A stretch of 64,000 nucleotides of DNA from Heliocidaris tuberculata (lineage: Eukaryota > Echinodermata > Echinoidea > Camarodonta > Echinometridae): contig CM046847.1 of NCBI GenBank assembly GCA_025618425.1, positions 14,547,468 to 14,611,467 of the forward strand, given 5' to 3'. The position numbers were made by a program, and so were the translations under genes. This document shows positions 24,437-34,153 of the stretch, in pieces; position 1 is the first letter of the stretch; every line of letters begins with the position of its first letter. Under the pieces are notes generated by a model that worked only from the letters and a program-made list of their open reading frames with translations, made no database searches and was not told where the DNA came from.

Positions 24437-26437
24437 ATCTTGTCAAAGGTCACTTGTCATCCGAAACTAAAAGTCTGGCAGCCAGAATAGAGTACAAGTG
24501 GAGTATGTGGTTGCAGGATTACTCGTAGTACTATATGTTCGAATAATTTGAGTGTACATAAACTGGAAAAGGCAGAGTCGAAAGAGACAAATGCTTTTAA
24601 TTTTACTCCCTGAACAAATATCCTCAGAAATGCTATAAGAGACTGGAGTGAAACAGAGAACATATCTAATACTGGATATTTCAGAAAAGGAAGAAGCCGT
24701 ACAGTATTCAAGAAAAGCTTTCATTGTAGTCGTGATTTTCATAAATGATGGACGCAATTTACAGATAGTGCGGACTAAAAAGATAGGATAAGTATTGGAA
24801 TATATTATAGTATCATTATCGCACATAATCGTATTTAAATGAACCTAGGGAGTGTCTGGCACCATCACTGATGGCGACTTGTTCTTGTTCTTCTTATTGT
24901 TCTGGTTAAAAGCTGTAGTAGTAGTTAATTAGTAGTTAACTTTGCCTAAGTCGAATCTGTTGGGACCACAAAATATAGTAAGACTTATGCAAAATTCGAC
25001 TTAGGAAATGTAAAAAACACGTTTTGCATAGTTTGGTAAAAAAAAAAAAAAAAACTGATTTGACTTAGGGAAAGTTCGACTTATGCGACTTAGAGTTATG
25101 CAAGGTTAACTGTAATAACAAACTGTTGTCAACAATGGAGAGTTAATTACATGATGATAATGCTATACGGCACTTTCGGGCTACTCTTGGAACTTGGAAG
25201 TCGCCTTAAAAATTGTTACAGGTTCACGACAGCGGCTCTGGAGTCGGTTCAGTATATCAATACGCCTGAATAAAGCGAAATCGACAGGCAAGAAGAGGCT
25301 GAGCAGTGAAGCAGGGACGGGTGCAAATAACAATCGCCAATCTCGGACGAATGGCGACAACGACCCCGCGGAGATTGGCAGGGTGACAGCCCTTACGAGC
25401 TCCAAACACAAACCGGTGAGTCAAATCCAAGTAATGGACAGGGCTTGAACCCGATACAGTAATCGGTTAGCATGGCCAGAGAGCATATAGCACAAGGGCC
25501 AGCTCCTTCGGGGCCGACACAGCCCATTATCTCCCGCAGGCCCATCCGCTACGATGGGCTTTGGTGAGGGATCCCACCGCCGAGCACACTCCTGAGCTTG
25601 AACCACTAGCGCCCTCCGTTATAATACTGATAACTTTGAACAATGAGACATCAAATGAGCGAGGTTGACCGTTCTTGCAATATGGACGAAACTCATGACA
25701 GTCAATGGGTCAAAATCGTCGAACTACAATGTGGTGTTTGGACGGCCGATCATATATAAATATATTCTCGTTCGGCAGTAATTTGACACTTTATTTCACA
25801 TTTGGGGGGGGGGGGTCATGTACTACTTTAGCATATTGTATACGGTGTCACGTTTAAACTTTAATCTTAGGCTTCACACGATCTTACATGATGGAAGGCT
25901 TGAAGGCCTATGTCTAAGGTTAGGCCTCATCTGATCTTACATGCATGGCGGCTGGGATCTGTAATTCACCGATATTTAATATACATTTAAAAGCTGATCT
26001 GGGATTCCTGTCCGGCTAGTGGCAAAGCAGCTGGGAATGTTAACGTTAGGGTAGGCATAGTAAGAGGGGACCTTTTAGCCGGGGGTCTCACCCCTCTCCG
26101 GGAAGCTCTCACAAGGTTATCAGCTGGAAACATGTATGAATTTGGATTCTGTATTCATTGTGATTTAAAAGGCCTATTTATTAGCGTGTTGTGATTATAT
26201 CCAAAGAAATTGTGCTGTGACAACGAAATGGATTGTGAATTATCCATCACAAATAACGCCACGACAAATCGCAGATGTTGTTCTGTGTTATTTTGTCAGT
26301 CGAGAATAACACACTCTGAAAAAAAATATAAACATAATTTACAAATATACATGTATTATGTGCATTCTAGAAAAGTTCGATCATAAAAATGCCAATGCTC
26401 CAACAAAAAGGGACGAAATCAAATTTAATCTATTAAA
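24437..26437. other. No confirmed gene; GC-richer patch at 25180-25620
   Basis: Mostly AT-rich. The patch at 25180-25620 is less AT-rich. It contains an open plus frame with a candidate acceptor (TTGTTACAG, ending 25220) and donor (CCG|GTGAGT, near 25413), giving a basic, Ser/Asn-rich peptide of about 64 residues with no recognised domain. The neighbouring CTTGAACCC (about 25444) is a B-box-like sequence on the minus strand, so a SINE is an alternative. A 12-base G run is near 25805. Confidence 0.4.
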
Positions 26438-26793
26438 TTACAAATTTGCTAAAGATTTTAAATCATGCCATTCGGTAATCGGTTGATAGGGGGACTTCTT
26501 GCATTTCCAAAGATGTGAATAGCCGTTCGTTCTCATCTCCGATCGGAGTGTGACGCAACCAATGACATCATCTCCAAAGAAACGTTTCTTGCGGTGGACG
26601 GTGATTTTTACAGTGACGTCATCCAAAGGGTGCTGAATGTCCTTAAAATCCCAGTCTTCCATGGGACGCGGGGGCAGGTCAAAGCTGAATACTTCCTTGA
26701 ATACCGGGTTGTTAGAGAAGCGCTTCTCCTTGGTTTCTACTTGCGCCAGTAAATTGTTGTCGCTACTGCGTAGTTCAACCACCACGTAGCTAT
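26438..26793 (-). CDS. Tandem C2-domain protein, exon 4 (C2B core to stop)
   Basis: Last exon (completes Asp378, then residues 379-495). It reads SYVVVELRSSDNNLL, ..KEKRFSNNPVFKEVFSFDLP, then VTVKITVHRKKRFFGDDVIG and ends PITEWHDLKSLANL. These are strands 3-8 of a synaptotagmin-type C2 domain. W486-H487-x-L489 is the conserved WHxL motif of C2B domains. Calcium-coordinating positions are mostly lost: the loop 1 site before SDSY has no Asp pair, and loop 3 has HRKKRFF in place of the Asp cluster. The domain therefore probably does not bind calcium. The acceptor is TCTACAG|AT and the stop TAA is at 26440-26438. Confidence 0.85.
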
Positions 26794-28019
26794 CTGTAGA
26801 TTTTTAATTAGAACAAAGCAAAAAGAAGGATAACTTTTGTAAAGCAACATTTTACATGAACAATAATGAAGCATGGTTAAAACATACTCGTATAATTATT
26901 TGCTCTCATATTTATAGGTTAGTGATTCAGTCTTAGCTTTAACTTGAATTTAGTAAGAACTCAAATATATTTATACGTAATCGACGTCATCGAACGTCAT
27001 TATTCCAAGTTTATACTTGTATTTTTCATCAATTAGGGCTTACAGAAGTCCATGGGATATATCTATAAATAGAGTTAATTTTTATTCCCGTATGCATATA
27101 TTCAATGACAAAATTGGTGCAATGAAACCTTACAAGGGCTCGTAGTCGAATTAAGGATGGTGCAAATTCATATCATGTAAAATTGTTTCATTATCATATA
27201 TTCTATGCATGAATATACATATGGGATAAATAAATATCACATATCTATACATGTATATCCATAAATGTTATAAAATATCATGAATATATTTCATATGTAC
27301 TAACTATACAGAACATAGTATACTAACTATTGGAATATATAGGAATATATGACATTGGAATGAATCTTAGATAACAGTACAACAAAAAATGACAGCAGGA
27401 AAAATTAACTTCGAAGCAGTCCACATATGCTTGAAGCCATTAAAAGTAATACATGTACTTATATAATTTCCTACAACTTCTTAGAAGTTAAAGTTTTTAG
27501 TCTTAGATAATTTTGTTGGTTTCAGTTATAATTAGGCAACTCTCTTGAAAAAAATTAAAATACTTCTGTTGTTTTCAGTTAAAATCAGACAACTTTCTTG
27601 GAATTAAATACATTGCGGAGGGAGATAAGACATGATTTCACCAACGCACCATTTATCTCTTATTTCAATAAGCCAGGACTACCATCGGCGCAGCATTTTA
27701 ACACGCCGGGTCACAACATCACCGATTTCAAGATCTGAGGAGTGCTTGGATGCCACGGGAGTACAGACAAAGACCGCAAGATACGAGAGGAAAGGTTAAT
27801 CTACCGGCTGGGCTGCCTACAGCCACATGAACTTATTGTTTCATTATTTTGATTCCTTTCCCCGTTCTTAGACATTTTGTCCTTTTCTTTCTCTCTCTCT
27901 CTCTGTCTTTTCCTCTCTTCTCCCCCTCTCTCTATCCCTCTCTTCCCTCTCATAACCCCCTCTCTATATCTCTCTATTTTCTTCTCCCTTGATGCCGTAA
28001 TCCCGTCCTCTTTCTTCCT

Positions 28020-28290
28020 CTCTCTCTTTCCTTCTTTATGACACATTTGTACGTGACTGTCTTCTTTCCTTCGCGCATTCTCTGTTTCCAGTATTCTTTG
28101 TGACGTATATAATCTTGCGCTCTAGCGCACTTTACGGATGCGTATGTGAATATTTGACGCCATTTGACGATCGTTGTTTCGGACAAAATTATTATGTTTC
28201 ATTCAGAATTAATCACACTTGATAAAGCCCTAAGGGCGAAAATTCGTAATTCTCTAACTTTTCTACTGAGTTCTTCATTCATTTTTTGCG
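28020..28290. repeat. Dispersed repeat, first copy
   Basis: Shares with 29655-29930 a colinear series of blocks: CCTCTTTCTTC, TTTATGACRCATTT, CTTGCGCTCTAGCGCA, ATTTGACGC and GCCCTAAGGGCGAAAATTCG. Both copies are followed by an (AT)n tract. Confidence 0.75.
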
Positions 28291-28303
28291 ATATATGTAT
28301 ATG

Positions 28304-28307
<4 letters not shown>

Positions 28308-28357
<50 letters not shown>
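28308..28357. repeat. (AT)n microsatellite
   Basis: About 50 bases of pure AT dinucleotide inside the C2-gene intron. It produces spurious Ile/Tyr frames on both strands. Confidence 0.95.
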
Positions 28358-28359
<2 letters not shown>

Positions 28360-28421
28360 GAAATACATAAATATATTATGTATGTACATTTAATTTGGAA
28401 AGAAAATAATATTATTCTTAC

Positions 28422-28527
28422 CCGAAGGTAACACCTTGCTGGGTAAATTGGTAGCACGAACCACGGTAACCAGAAGGCGACGTTTCTGTGAGTGGTAACA
28501 AAGCACAAGTCGCAGTCTCCCGAGATC
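28422..28527 (-). CDS. Tandem C2-domain protein, exon 3 (start of C2B)
   Basis: 106-base exon flanked by TTGTAG|GAT and TCGG|GTAAGA. In the frame dictated by its neighbours it encodes residues 343-377: DLGRLRLVLCYHS, QKRRLLVTVVRATNLPS and KVLPS, the first two strands of a C2 domain (G.L.L.L.Y.....L.V.V..A.NL). It ends in phase 1, and the leftover G joins AT of exon 4 to give Asp378. A plus-strand shadow and an AT microsatellite obscure it. The frame is inferred from splice phase and C2 consensus, both of which agree. Confidence 0.85.
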
Positions 28528-29008
28528 CTACAAGCCACAACGATGGATAAAATATTAGACTTGAATGAAATTAAATAAAGCCATTATACAGTATAAAGCA
28601 AAATTCATTGTAGACTAGAATGGTCATGATGACTCGGTATTATTTATAATCAACTGGACCAGACTAGTTATCTATTCGTATGCACTCATTTTACGAGGAA
28701 GAAAAATTAATTGGAGCAGACTGATATGCGAAAAGCAACTACGTACAGATATGGGTGCTGATCACACACCTATAGATCGTAATGAGCAATGTAAAATCGA
28801 TTTCACATCCCTCTTAAAAATAATTCTTTTAAATAGCTGCAGATATTCTTAAATGATATTGTAAATACTAATGTAAAGTGAGTAAGAAATACATATGAGG
28901 TTTCATCGTTTGTTTAAGGATGAAGTAATAAATGCTTTAATTGGTAATTCGGTCAAGGGCTCAGGGTAAACCCACAATAATATCAGTTACGACATCAAAT
29001 TCACTATC

Positions 29009-29044
<36 letters not shown>

Positions 29045-29050
29045 GAATCA

Positions 29051-29288
29051 TGGGCCTGTAACATAAAGAGATCAATCAGTCTTACGATTGATTGATTGAT
29101 TGATTTATTTATTTATCACTTGTGGGACGGAAACACCCTCATCAGCAAGAATGCTGTTTTTCATAGGGGTCCATTCACAAATTAAAAAAGCAACAAAACA
29201 AGATATCAATCATAAGTCTATGGCAAACCATGTACTGAAGAGTTACAATTGATCGTAAGACTAATTGTATCTCTTTATGTTACAGGCC
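29051..29288. mobile_element. MITE with 45-bp inverted ends
   Basis: Opens with GGGCCTGTAACATAAAGAGA and CAGTCTTACGATTGATTG, and closes with CAATTGATCGTAAGACT and TCTCTTTATGTTACAGGCCC. A (TTGA)n/(TTTA)n tract is near the left end. No coding capacity. Confidence 0.8.
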
Positions 29289-29314
29289 CCTGGTGTGGCC
29301 GAAACCAATGGCCC

Positions 29315-29484
29315 GCCTCCGTGGTCTAGTGGTTAAGGCACTTGCGTTCTAAGCCAACGACCCGGGTTCGATTCCCGGCGGAGACATTTTTTCAGCCTTT
29401 CCAAAAATTTCAAAAAGGGAGGACAGCTCTCGGGAACTTTGATTTAAGCTACGCACTCATTATGCTCTTACTTTCATTTCTCAC

Positions 29485-29520
<36 letters not shown>
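29315..29520 (+). mobile_element. tRNA-derived SINE (full head)
   Basis: The first 71 bases (29315-29385) fold as a tRNA: acceptor GCCTCCG with CGGAGAC (one mismatch), A box TGGTCTAGTGG (29322-29332), B box GGTTCGATTCC (29365-29375), and anticodon loop GTTCTAA with anticodon TCT (Arg). The anticodon stem has mismatches. A tRNA-unrelated body (GGGAGGACAGCTCTCGGG and on) and an (AT)n tail follow. The same body recurs at 63912-64000, which shows that it is a dispersed SINE rather than a lone tRNA gene. Confidence 0.8.
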
Positions 29521-29527
<7 letters not shown>

Positions 29528-29535
29528 AAGACAAT

Positions 29536-29917
29536 CCATAAACAAGTTAAAAGTACGAATTTTCGCCCTTAGGGCTTTATCAAGTATGATTTATTTGAAA
29601 CATAATAATTCTATGTATAAAATGATTATAATAATTTTATAATTTCGTGTATACTCCCGTCCTCTTTCTTCTCTTTTTTTTCTTTATGACGCATTTATAC
29701 GCGTCTTCCTCGCAACAATTGTTCTTACTTTCTCTGTTTCTAGTTTTCTTTGTGACGCATTCATTCATTGTGCCGTACATGTATATATCTTGCGCTCTAG
29801 CGCATTTTATGCGTATAATATTTGACGCATCTTTGTTTTGGATAAAATTATGATGTTAAATCATACTTAATAGAGCCCTAAGGGCGAAAATTCGTATTTT
29901 TAACTTGTTTACGAAGT
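29536..29917. mobile_element. Foldback element, inverted ends about 55 bp
   Basis: AAACAAGTTAAAAGTACGAA, TTTTCGCCCTTAGGGCT and AAGTATGATTTA on the left are mirrored on the right by AAATCATACTTA, AGCCCTAAGGGCGAAAA and TTCGTATTTTTAACTTGTTT. Its right part is homologous to the repeat at 28020-28290. Confidence 0.75.
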
Positions 29918-29966
29918 TTCTTCATTTATTGTTTGCGATTTACATTTCATCTCCGAGTAGAAATTC

Positions 29967-30010
<44 letters not shown>

Positions 30011-30159
30011 CGCTCAAGTTTCAATAAGAACTATGTATCCATAAAGAAATCATTGATGCCCTTGTGTGATCACTTTTTAAATTTTTAATTGCCAACTGTT
30101 AAAAGTACTACTGGTATTCAGTGTCTGAGTGTATGTGTGTGTAATTGGGTTTTTACAGA

Positions 30160-30325
30160 CATGTATCAATCAGATAAGATTATTTACGTCTGGGGACCGA
30201 CCTTTAACGTCACCATCCGAAAGACGTGACTCAGACTCGAACCTAGGTCCGCTGAATCAGTTTATAACTTCCACTATTGGCTGGATTACAGGCGCACGCC
30301 ACAACGCCCAGTTGAATTTACTAAC
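30160..30325 (-). mobile_element. tRNA-derived SINE, minus strand
   Basis: On the minus strand it contains a B-box-like AGGTTCGAGTCT (30244-30233) followed by GAGTCACGTCTTTCGGATGG and GGTCGGTCCCCAGACGTAAA. A related plus-strand copy is at about 56020-56115. A poly-A run at about 30343-30362 lies next to the tRNA-like side. Confidence 0.6.
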
Positions 30326-30644
30326 CCTTGTTAATAATAATTTAAAAAAAAAAAAAAAAAAACGTTATACGAATGGGAGAGAATTCTTTAGCCAGGGGGG
30401 ATGTCAGACAAAATTGATAGCCGACAGAAAAGCAAATTTGATAACAATCCCCAGACACAAAGGGTCCTCAGATTAAAAAAAAAATCTGAAGAGTGTACGA
30501 AAGGCCCTCTATTTCTAAATATTTACTGAAAATTGGTTAAAAATTGGTCACCTTAAAATAACCGACTATATATATGGATTTGCTGGTGCTGCGGGATAAA
30601 AAATATGCTATAAGTTAAGTTAAATCTTGGAGAACCTTTCTTAC

Positions 30645-30776
30645 CACGTGAGGTAGATTTGGATAGAGAGGACGCGAGTAGGTGGTTTGTCCAACAGTCA
30701 GGTCACGAAGAGATATTGTTGTCGATCCCACGAGACTCCGGCGTCCAAATCTATGCTTCTCGGTGTGTGCTGTCAG
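30645..30776 (-). CDS. Tandem C2-domain protein, exon 2 (end of C2A)
   Basis: 132-base, phase 0/0 exon between TTTTTCAG|CTG and CACGTG|GTAAGA, encoding residues 299-342. LTAHTEKHRFGRRSLVGSTT followed by ISLRDL matches the last strands of a C2 domain (the ....GR.S.VG...I.L..L pattern). The remaining stretch to LPHV is the linker to C2B. Confidence 0.82.
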
Positions 30777-31486
30777 CTGAAAAATTAAAGAGAAGAATAG
30801 TCCATTCATATGTTATGATATTGAACTATAGCTTTACTGTGTTCTCTACGACGGGAATGACATGACTGGTCTAATCCGTGGCGTCATGGAACATTTTGAA
30901 TGGGGGAGCAGCAGTGGCAGATCAAGCGTAGGGATGGGCCGGCCCAGAGGAAAAGTCAATAGAAATTGCAGTTGGCCGGTGTACGCGGGGTGCCCGATTA
31001 CGTTCCCATGTGAGGATTCTACCCCTTCTCTAGGATAAGCCACTGAAGGGGTAAATTTGCCACCAAGTTTTCCGACAGTAAGGCAAGCAAAATTTGCAGT
31101 CAAGCAAAAGAAATTTAGTTACTTTCCGACAAAATGCTTTGCCAACAAGGGCGATACAACAATTCTTCCTCGTTAAAACCTGCAAACAATTATAAAAAAT
31201 CTTAAAACTGAAAAATCTGGCCAACAATAATTATGGATTTTACAATACCCTGTAATGTGGTCTTATTCATCCAGGGTAGCCTCATCAGTATAACTACTGC
31301 CCTTCCTGAGAGCCCCGCAATTACTATTACCCCAGTACCCATTTAATAAACCTGGCCCGAGAGGGTAAAAACACCTTGTCTAGGGATGTAAGCACCGAGA
31401 AAGAATTGAACACAGGACCTCTCGTTTAACAAAAATAGTGAAGTAAAATATTATTTTAATATACTAAAAGCTATACCAACACAAAC
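30777..31486 (-). other. Intron 1 of the tandem C2 gene
   Basis: Phase-0 intron. It contains a small element whose ends CAGTGGCAGATC (30912) and GATAAGCCACTG (ending 31045) are inverted copies. Confidence 0.72.
30912..31045. mobile_element. CAGTGGCGG-type short element
   Basis: 134-bp unit with imperfect inverted termini beginning CAGTGGC and ending GCCACTG, matching the termini of the elements at 33199, 36921 and 52949. No target-site duplication is evident. Confidence 0.5.
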
Positions 31487-32380
31487 CTTAATCTGACTGA
31501 GTTCGAAATGTGATTCCTGCGCTCGAAAGAATACCACATCTTTGGTGTAGTCAAAGTTTCCATTTACCGACACCACTGGCCCAATGACTCGCTTTTTCCT
31601 CATATGAGAAGCAAGATCAGCTCTGATGATTACTCGTCTTTTGTCTTTGATTCCCATCAGTTTCAGTGAAGAGAGTTTGATCATTCCCATTTCATCATAA
31701 GTGATGGTTACGTCGATGATTGGTGCCTTGCCGTCGCTTGATAAGCTAGTAGTTGTTGATGTTTTATACGGATGGTAGGGATCATCATTTTTTACCATCC
31801 CTGAAGGCTCTGTCTCACATTTGAGATATTGAAATTTCGACTCGTCTGTAAAGTCTCGTGGACTGTCCTCTAGTACTGGAAATCCATACGGTGTGAGAGA
31901 CACACCGACGTTCCTGCCGACGATGTGACCATATGTATCACCGACCCGTTCGTACAGAGCTAGTCGTTTGATCTCTTTCAGCGTCAGCCCCTTGGCGCGT
32001 CTTCGTTTCGTCTTGTCGTTGTGAGACGAAAACGTATTCGATCGACAGTCGAAGAATGGTGTGATCGGAGTCGAATCTCGACGAACCCATCCTCTTCCAT
32101 TGTCACTTGGTTTCATCCCAGTTATAACATTCTCTGATGTGACTGATGGTCTGTTCTTTAAATAACGGGAGTGCTGGTGTGGCACAGAAAGACTTGATCC
32201 ACTGTCATGTCTTTCGATGTCTACAAAGCTATTTGCCTTGTGGATATTGTTCACGCTGGAGGAGCTGACTGCTAGGTTAGGTATAAGAAACTGGTGAGAG
32301 TCCGAAGGGCGCAATATATTTGGGCGAGATTTTGAATACAAGTTGGTTGAGCTAGTTACAATCAGTACTGGCGTTTCCAT
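31487..32380 (-). CDS. Tandem C2-domain protein, exon 1 (N-terminus and C2A)
   Basis: 894-base first coding exon, residues 1-298. No signal peptide or membrane segment is visible, so a soluble protein is expected. The first 210 residues are Ser/Asn-rich and poorly conserved, with a basic cluster KTKRRRAKG (123-131) that could be a nuclear localisation signal. Residues 220-298 form the first part of a C2 domain (IIDVTITYDEMGMIKLSSLK, DKRRVIIRADLASHM, DVVFFRAQESHFELSQIK) without calcium-binding aspartates. Total length is 495 residues, close to vertebrate TC2N (about 490), which also has two C-terminal C2 domains and a WHxL end. TC2N is the best guess; a calcium-independent synaptotagmin-like protein is the alternative. 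An in-frame TAA lies upstream near 32447 with an adjacent candidate acceptor. The donor is AAG|GTTTGT. Confidence 0.83.
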
Positions 32381-33198
32381 TTTGGCCGTTGCAGTCAGAT
32401 CCGTTCGCCCATCTAGACTGGTTTGTAAGACTGCTGCATTCCCAAGTTACCTGAATATATTGGTCATTTGGATGATGAAGCCATACAATAATCCTTACTT
32501 ACCTTTGACTTGTTTGTTATTAGGTATACATTCTAGTCATCTCCATTTCCTGTTATCCAAAAGAACGTATTTTTCTTCTTTTTTTTTCTTTCTTGTACAG
32601 CTTCACACACATATCCCCCCCCCCCCAAGCCGCCGCTTGCTACGCTTATGATCTTAGTAGTTTCCTTTATTCCTTCTGCTCGTGCCCTGCACATTTTTAA
32701 AATAAAATCTTGTTTGAGCCCTTCCGTTCTCATTGTTGTTCCAAGGGCTCTGTTTTACGATTCCAGACGTCATTTTCGCGGGAAAATAAGATCATATCGG
32801 AAAAATAACACCCCCCCCCCTTCTGACAATCCTAGATCCACCCCAGACTTAGTCTGCCATGGACGGACAGTAAACGCTGCCTTATAGTTTAAGTTTGAAT
32901 AATGGTTTAAATTGAAAATTCATCTGTGAAGTCCGGCCTAAGAACCGTGTTACATTAAAGATACATCCACAGCGTGCTCTAGTAGAAGTCTCGCGTCATA
33001 CCGGCATCCACTAGACGGAGCCTTTGTCTCTTTTTTTAAATGGAATACTATATGTGAAGTGCTCAATACAATTCAGTTTAGATTTACACAGTCTAAACCT
33101 GAGTAAAGTATTTATCTGGTGCAATTTTGGCGTTGAAATAGTCCAATTTGCACATGCTATTTTCTAGTGGAAATTGCATTGGTTTCCCCAATGGAACT
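32381..33198. other. Upstream of the C2 gene; no further exon recognised
   Basis: Likely holds the 5' untranslated region and promoter or an upstream intron of the minus-strand C2 gene. A candidate minus-strand acceptor (TATTCAG|GTAAC) is near 32450. C runs lie at about 32616-32626 and 32811-32820. Confidence 0.4.
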
Positions 33199-33400
33199 CA
33201 GGGGCGGATCTAGCTTTTTATAAAGGGGGGGGGGTTGGGGCGGTATGCGAGGGAGCGTAGCGACCGAGCCCGAGCGAGCGGAGAATTTTTGAAAATCTGT
33301 GTGTGAAAATGGCGTTTTCTTGCATCTAAAACACCACTATTTTTGGTATAGAGGTCATTGCCAAATTAACCCCCCAACCCCCCCTCTAGATCCGCTTCTG
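33199..33400. mobile_element. 202-bp hAT-like MITE
   Basis: Termini CAGGGGCGGATCTAG and CTAGATCCGCTTCTG are inverted copies, and flanking GAACT (33194-33198 and 33401-33405) looks like a 5-bp target-site duplication. The interior holds G/C runs and a CG-rich segment (GCGAGGGAGCGTAGCGACCG). CAG...CTG ends with short duplications suggest a hAT-derived element; the superfamily is inferred. Confidence 0.7.
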
Positions 33401-33997
33401 GAACTAGACCCTGTATCTTATCACGCAGTATCTTTCCAACAAAAGTCTCATTGATTTGTGACTTCAGTTCGGAGGACACAATGAAAGAGGGGGCTTGGAA
33501 TTTTAGCCATGTGGAAACATCCATATAGTTAATTGAGTTAAAGTATGTGAAAGCCGGCTCACACAAGGAGTCATTTCGATTGCGTCATTCCCTGCGCTAA
33601 TCGAGCCTGTGAAAGGAATTAACCCATACGCCAGTTTTTAAAAGTATTGTTAGCATTGTTCATTTTTCGATTACTTTTTAAATCATATTACTCTTTCATG
33701 ACGCGCAAAAGACCGTACAAGTCACTGACGTGGTCCTAACGTCAGCTAATGACGCCTCGTATGAGCCCAACTTAACATAAACCAGAGTTCAGGCAATCTC
33801 CTTCATTGTCGAGTGCAGGTCATGTTACACAAGGTCATGTGCTGAAGAGGGAGATCAAAGCGATTTTTTAGAACTGTACACTTACGTGATATGCGAGTAA
33901 TGCCATGATCACAACTGGCGGTGCACCTCTCTACATCTACGATGGATTTTGTAGAAAATTCCTGCTTTCCGACTCACGGGTCTACACCGTTTTTTCT

Positions 33998-34153
33998 TCA
34001 TACACGCAAGGAGGCTGCTGGACATGTCCAACAATCTTTGCCACTTTTTTTCTTGATAAACAGGTGACACTTGCAGCCACTGCATTTCTTGCAAACATTG
34101 CACGGACTTCCTGCGGTGGTCTCACGAATCCGTGTGCCGCCGTACACAGCCAT
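33998..34153 (-). CDS. Possible small Cys-rich ORF (51 codons)
   Basis: Frame starting MAVYGGTRIRETT and continuing SPCNVCKKCSGCKCHLF, then KSGKDCWTCPAASLRV, stop. It has seven cysteines in CxxC-like spacing that could bind metal, and is less AT-rich than its surroundings. The product is not recognised. No splice partner, promoter or homologue can be shown, and overlapping frames are also open, so it may be chance or a degraded repeat-encoded zinc-binding segment. Confidence 0.25.
   Translation of the reverse strand: MAVYGGTRIRETTAGSPCNVCKKCSGCKCHLFIKKKSGKDCWTCPAASLRV

Larger units (their letters stand above)
26794..28421 (-). other. Intron 3 of the tandem C2 gene
   Basis: Phase-1 intron, AT-rich, with a CT/GA-rich tract (about 27880-28040), the first part of a dispersed repeat shared with 29650-29930, and a long (AT)n array (28308-28357) close to the upstream exon. 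Confidence 0.75.
28528..30644 (-). other. Intron 2 of the tandem C2 gene
   Basis: Phase-0 intron containing a MITE (29051-29288), a tRNA-derived SINE (29315-29520), a foldback element (29536-29917), (AT)n tracts (about 29012-29042, 29488-29518, 29971-30006) and a minus-oriented SINE (30160-30325). Confidence 0.75.

Noticed and set aside
28275..28538. Minus-strand frame reading ISGDCDLCFVTT across C2 exon 3
   Set aside because: This is the wrong frame; the phase set by neighbouring exons gives DLGRLRLVLCYHS, a proper C2 start.
29315..29385. Functional tRNA-Arg(TCT) gene
   Set aside because: Acceptor and anticodon stems have mismatches, and the downstream body recurs at the end of the window, so it is a SINE head.
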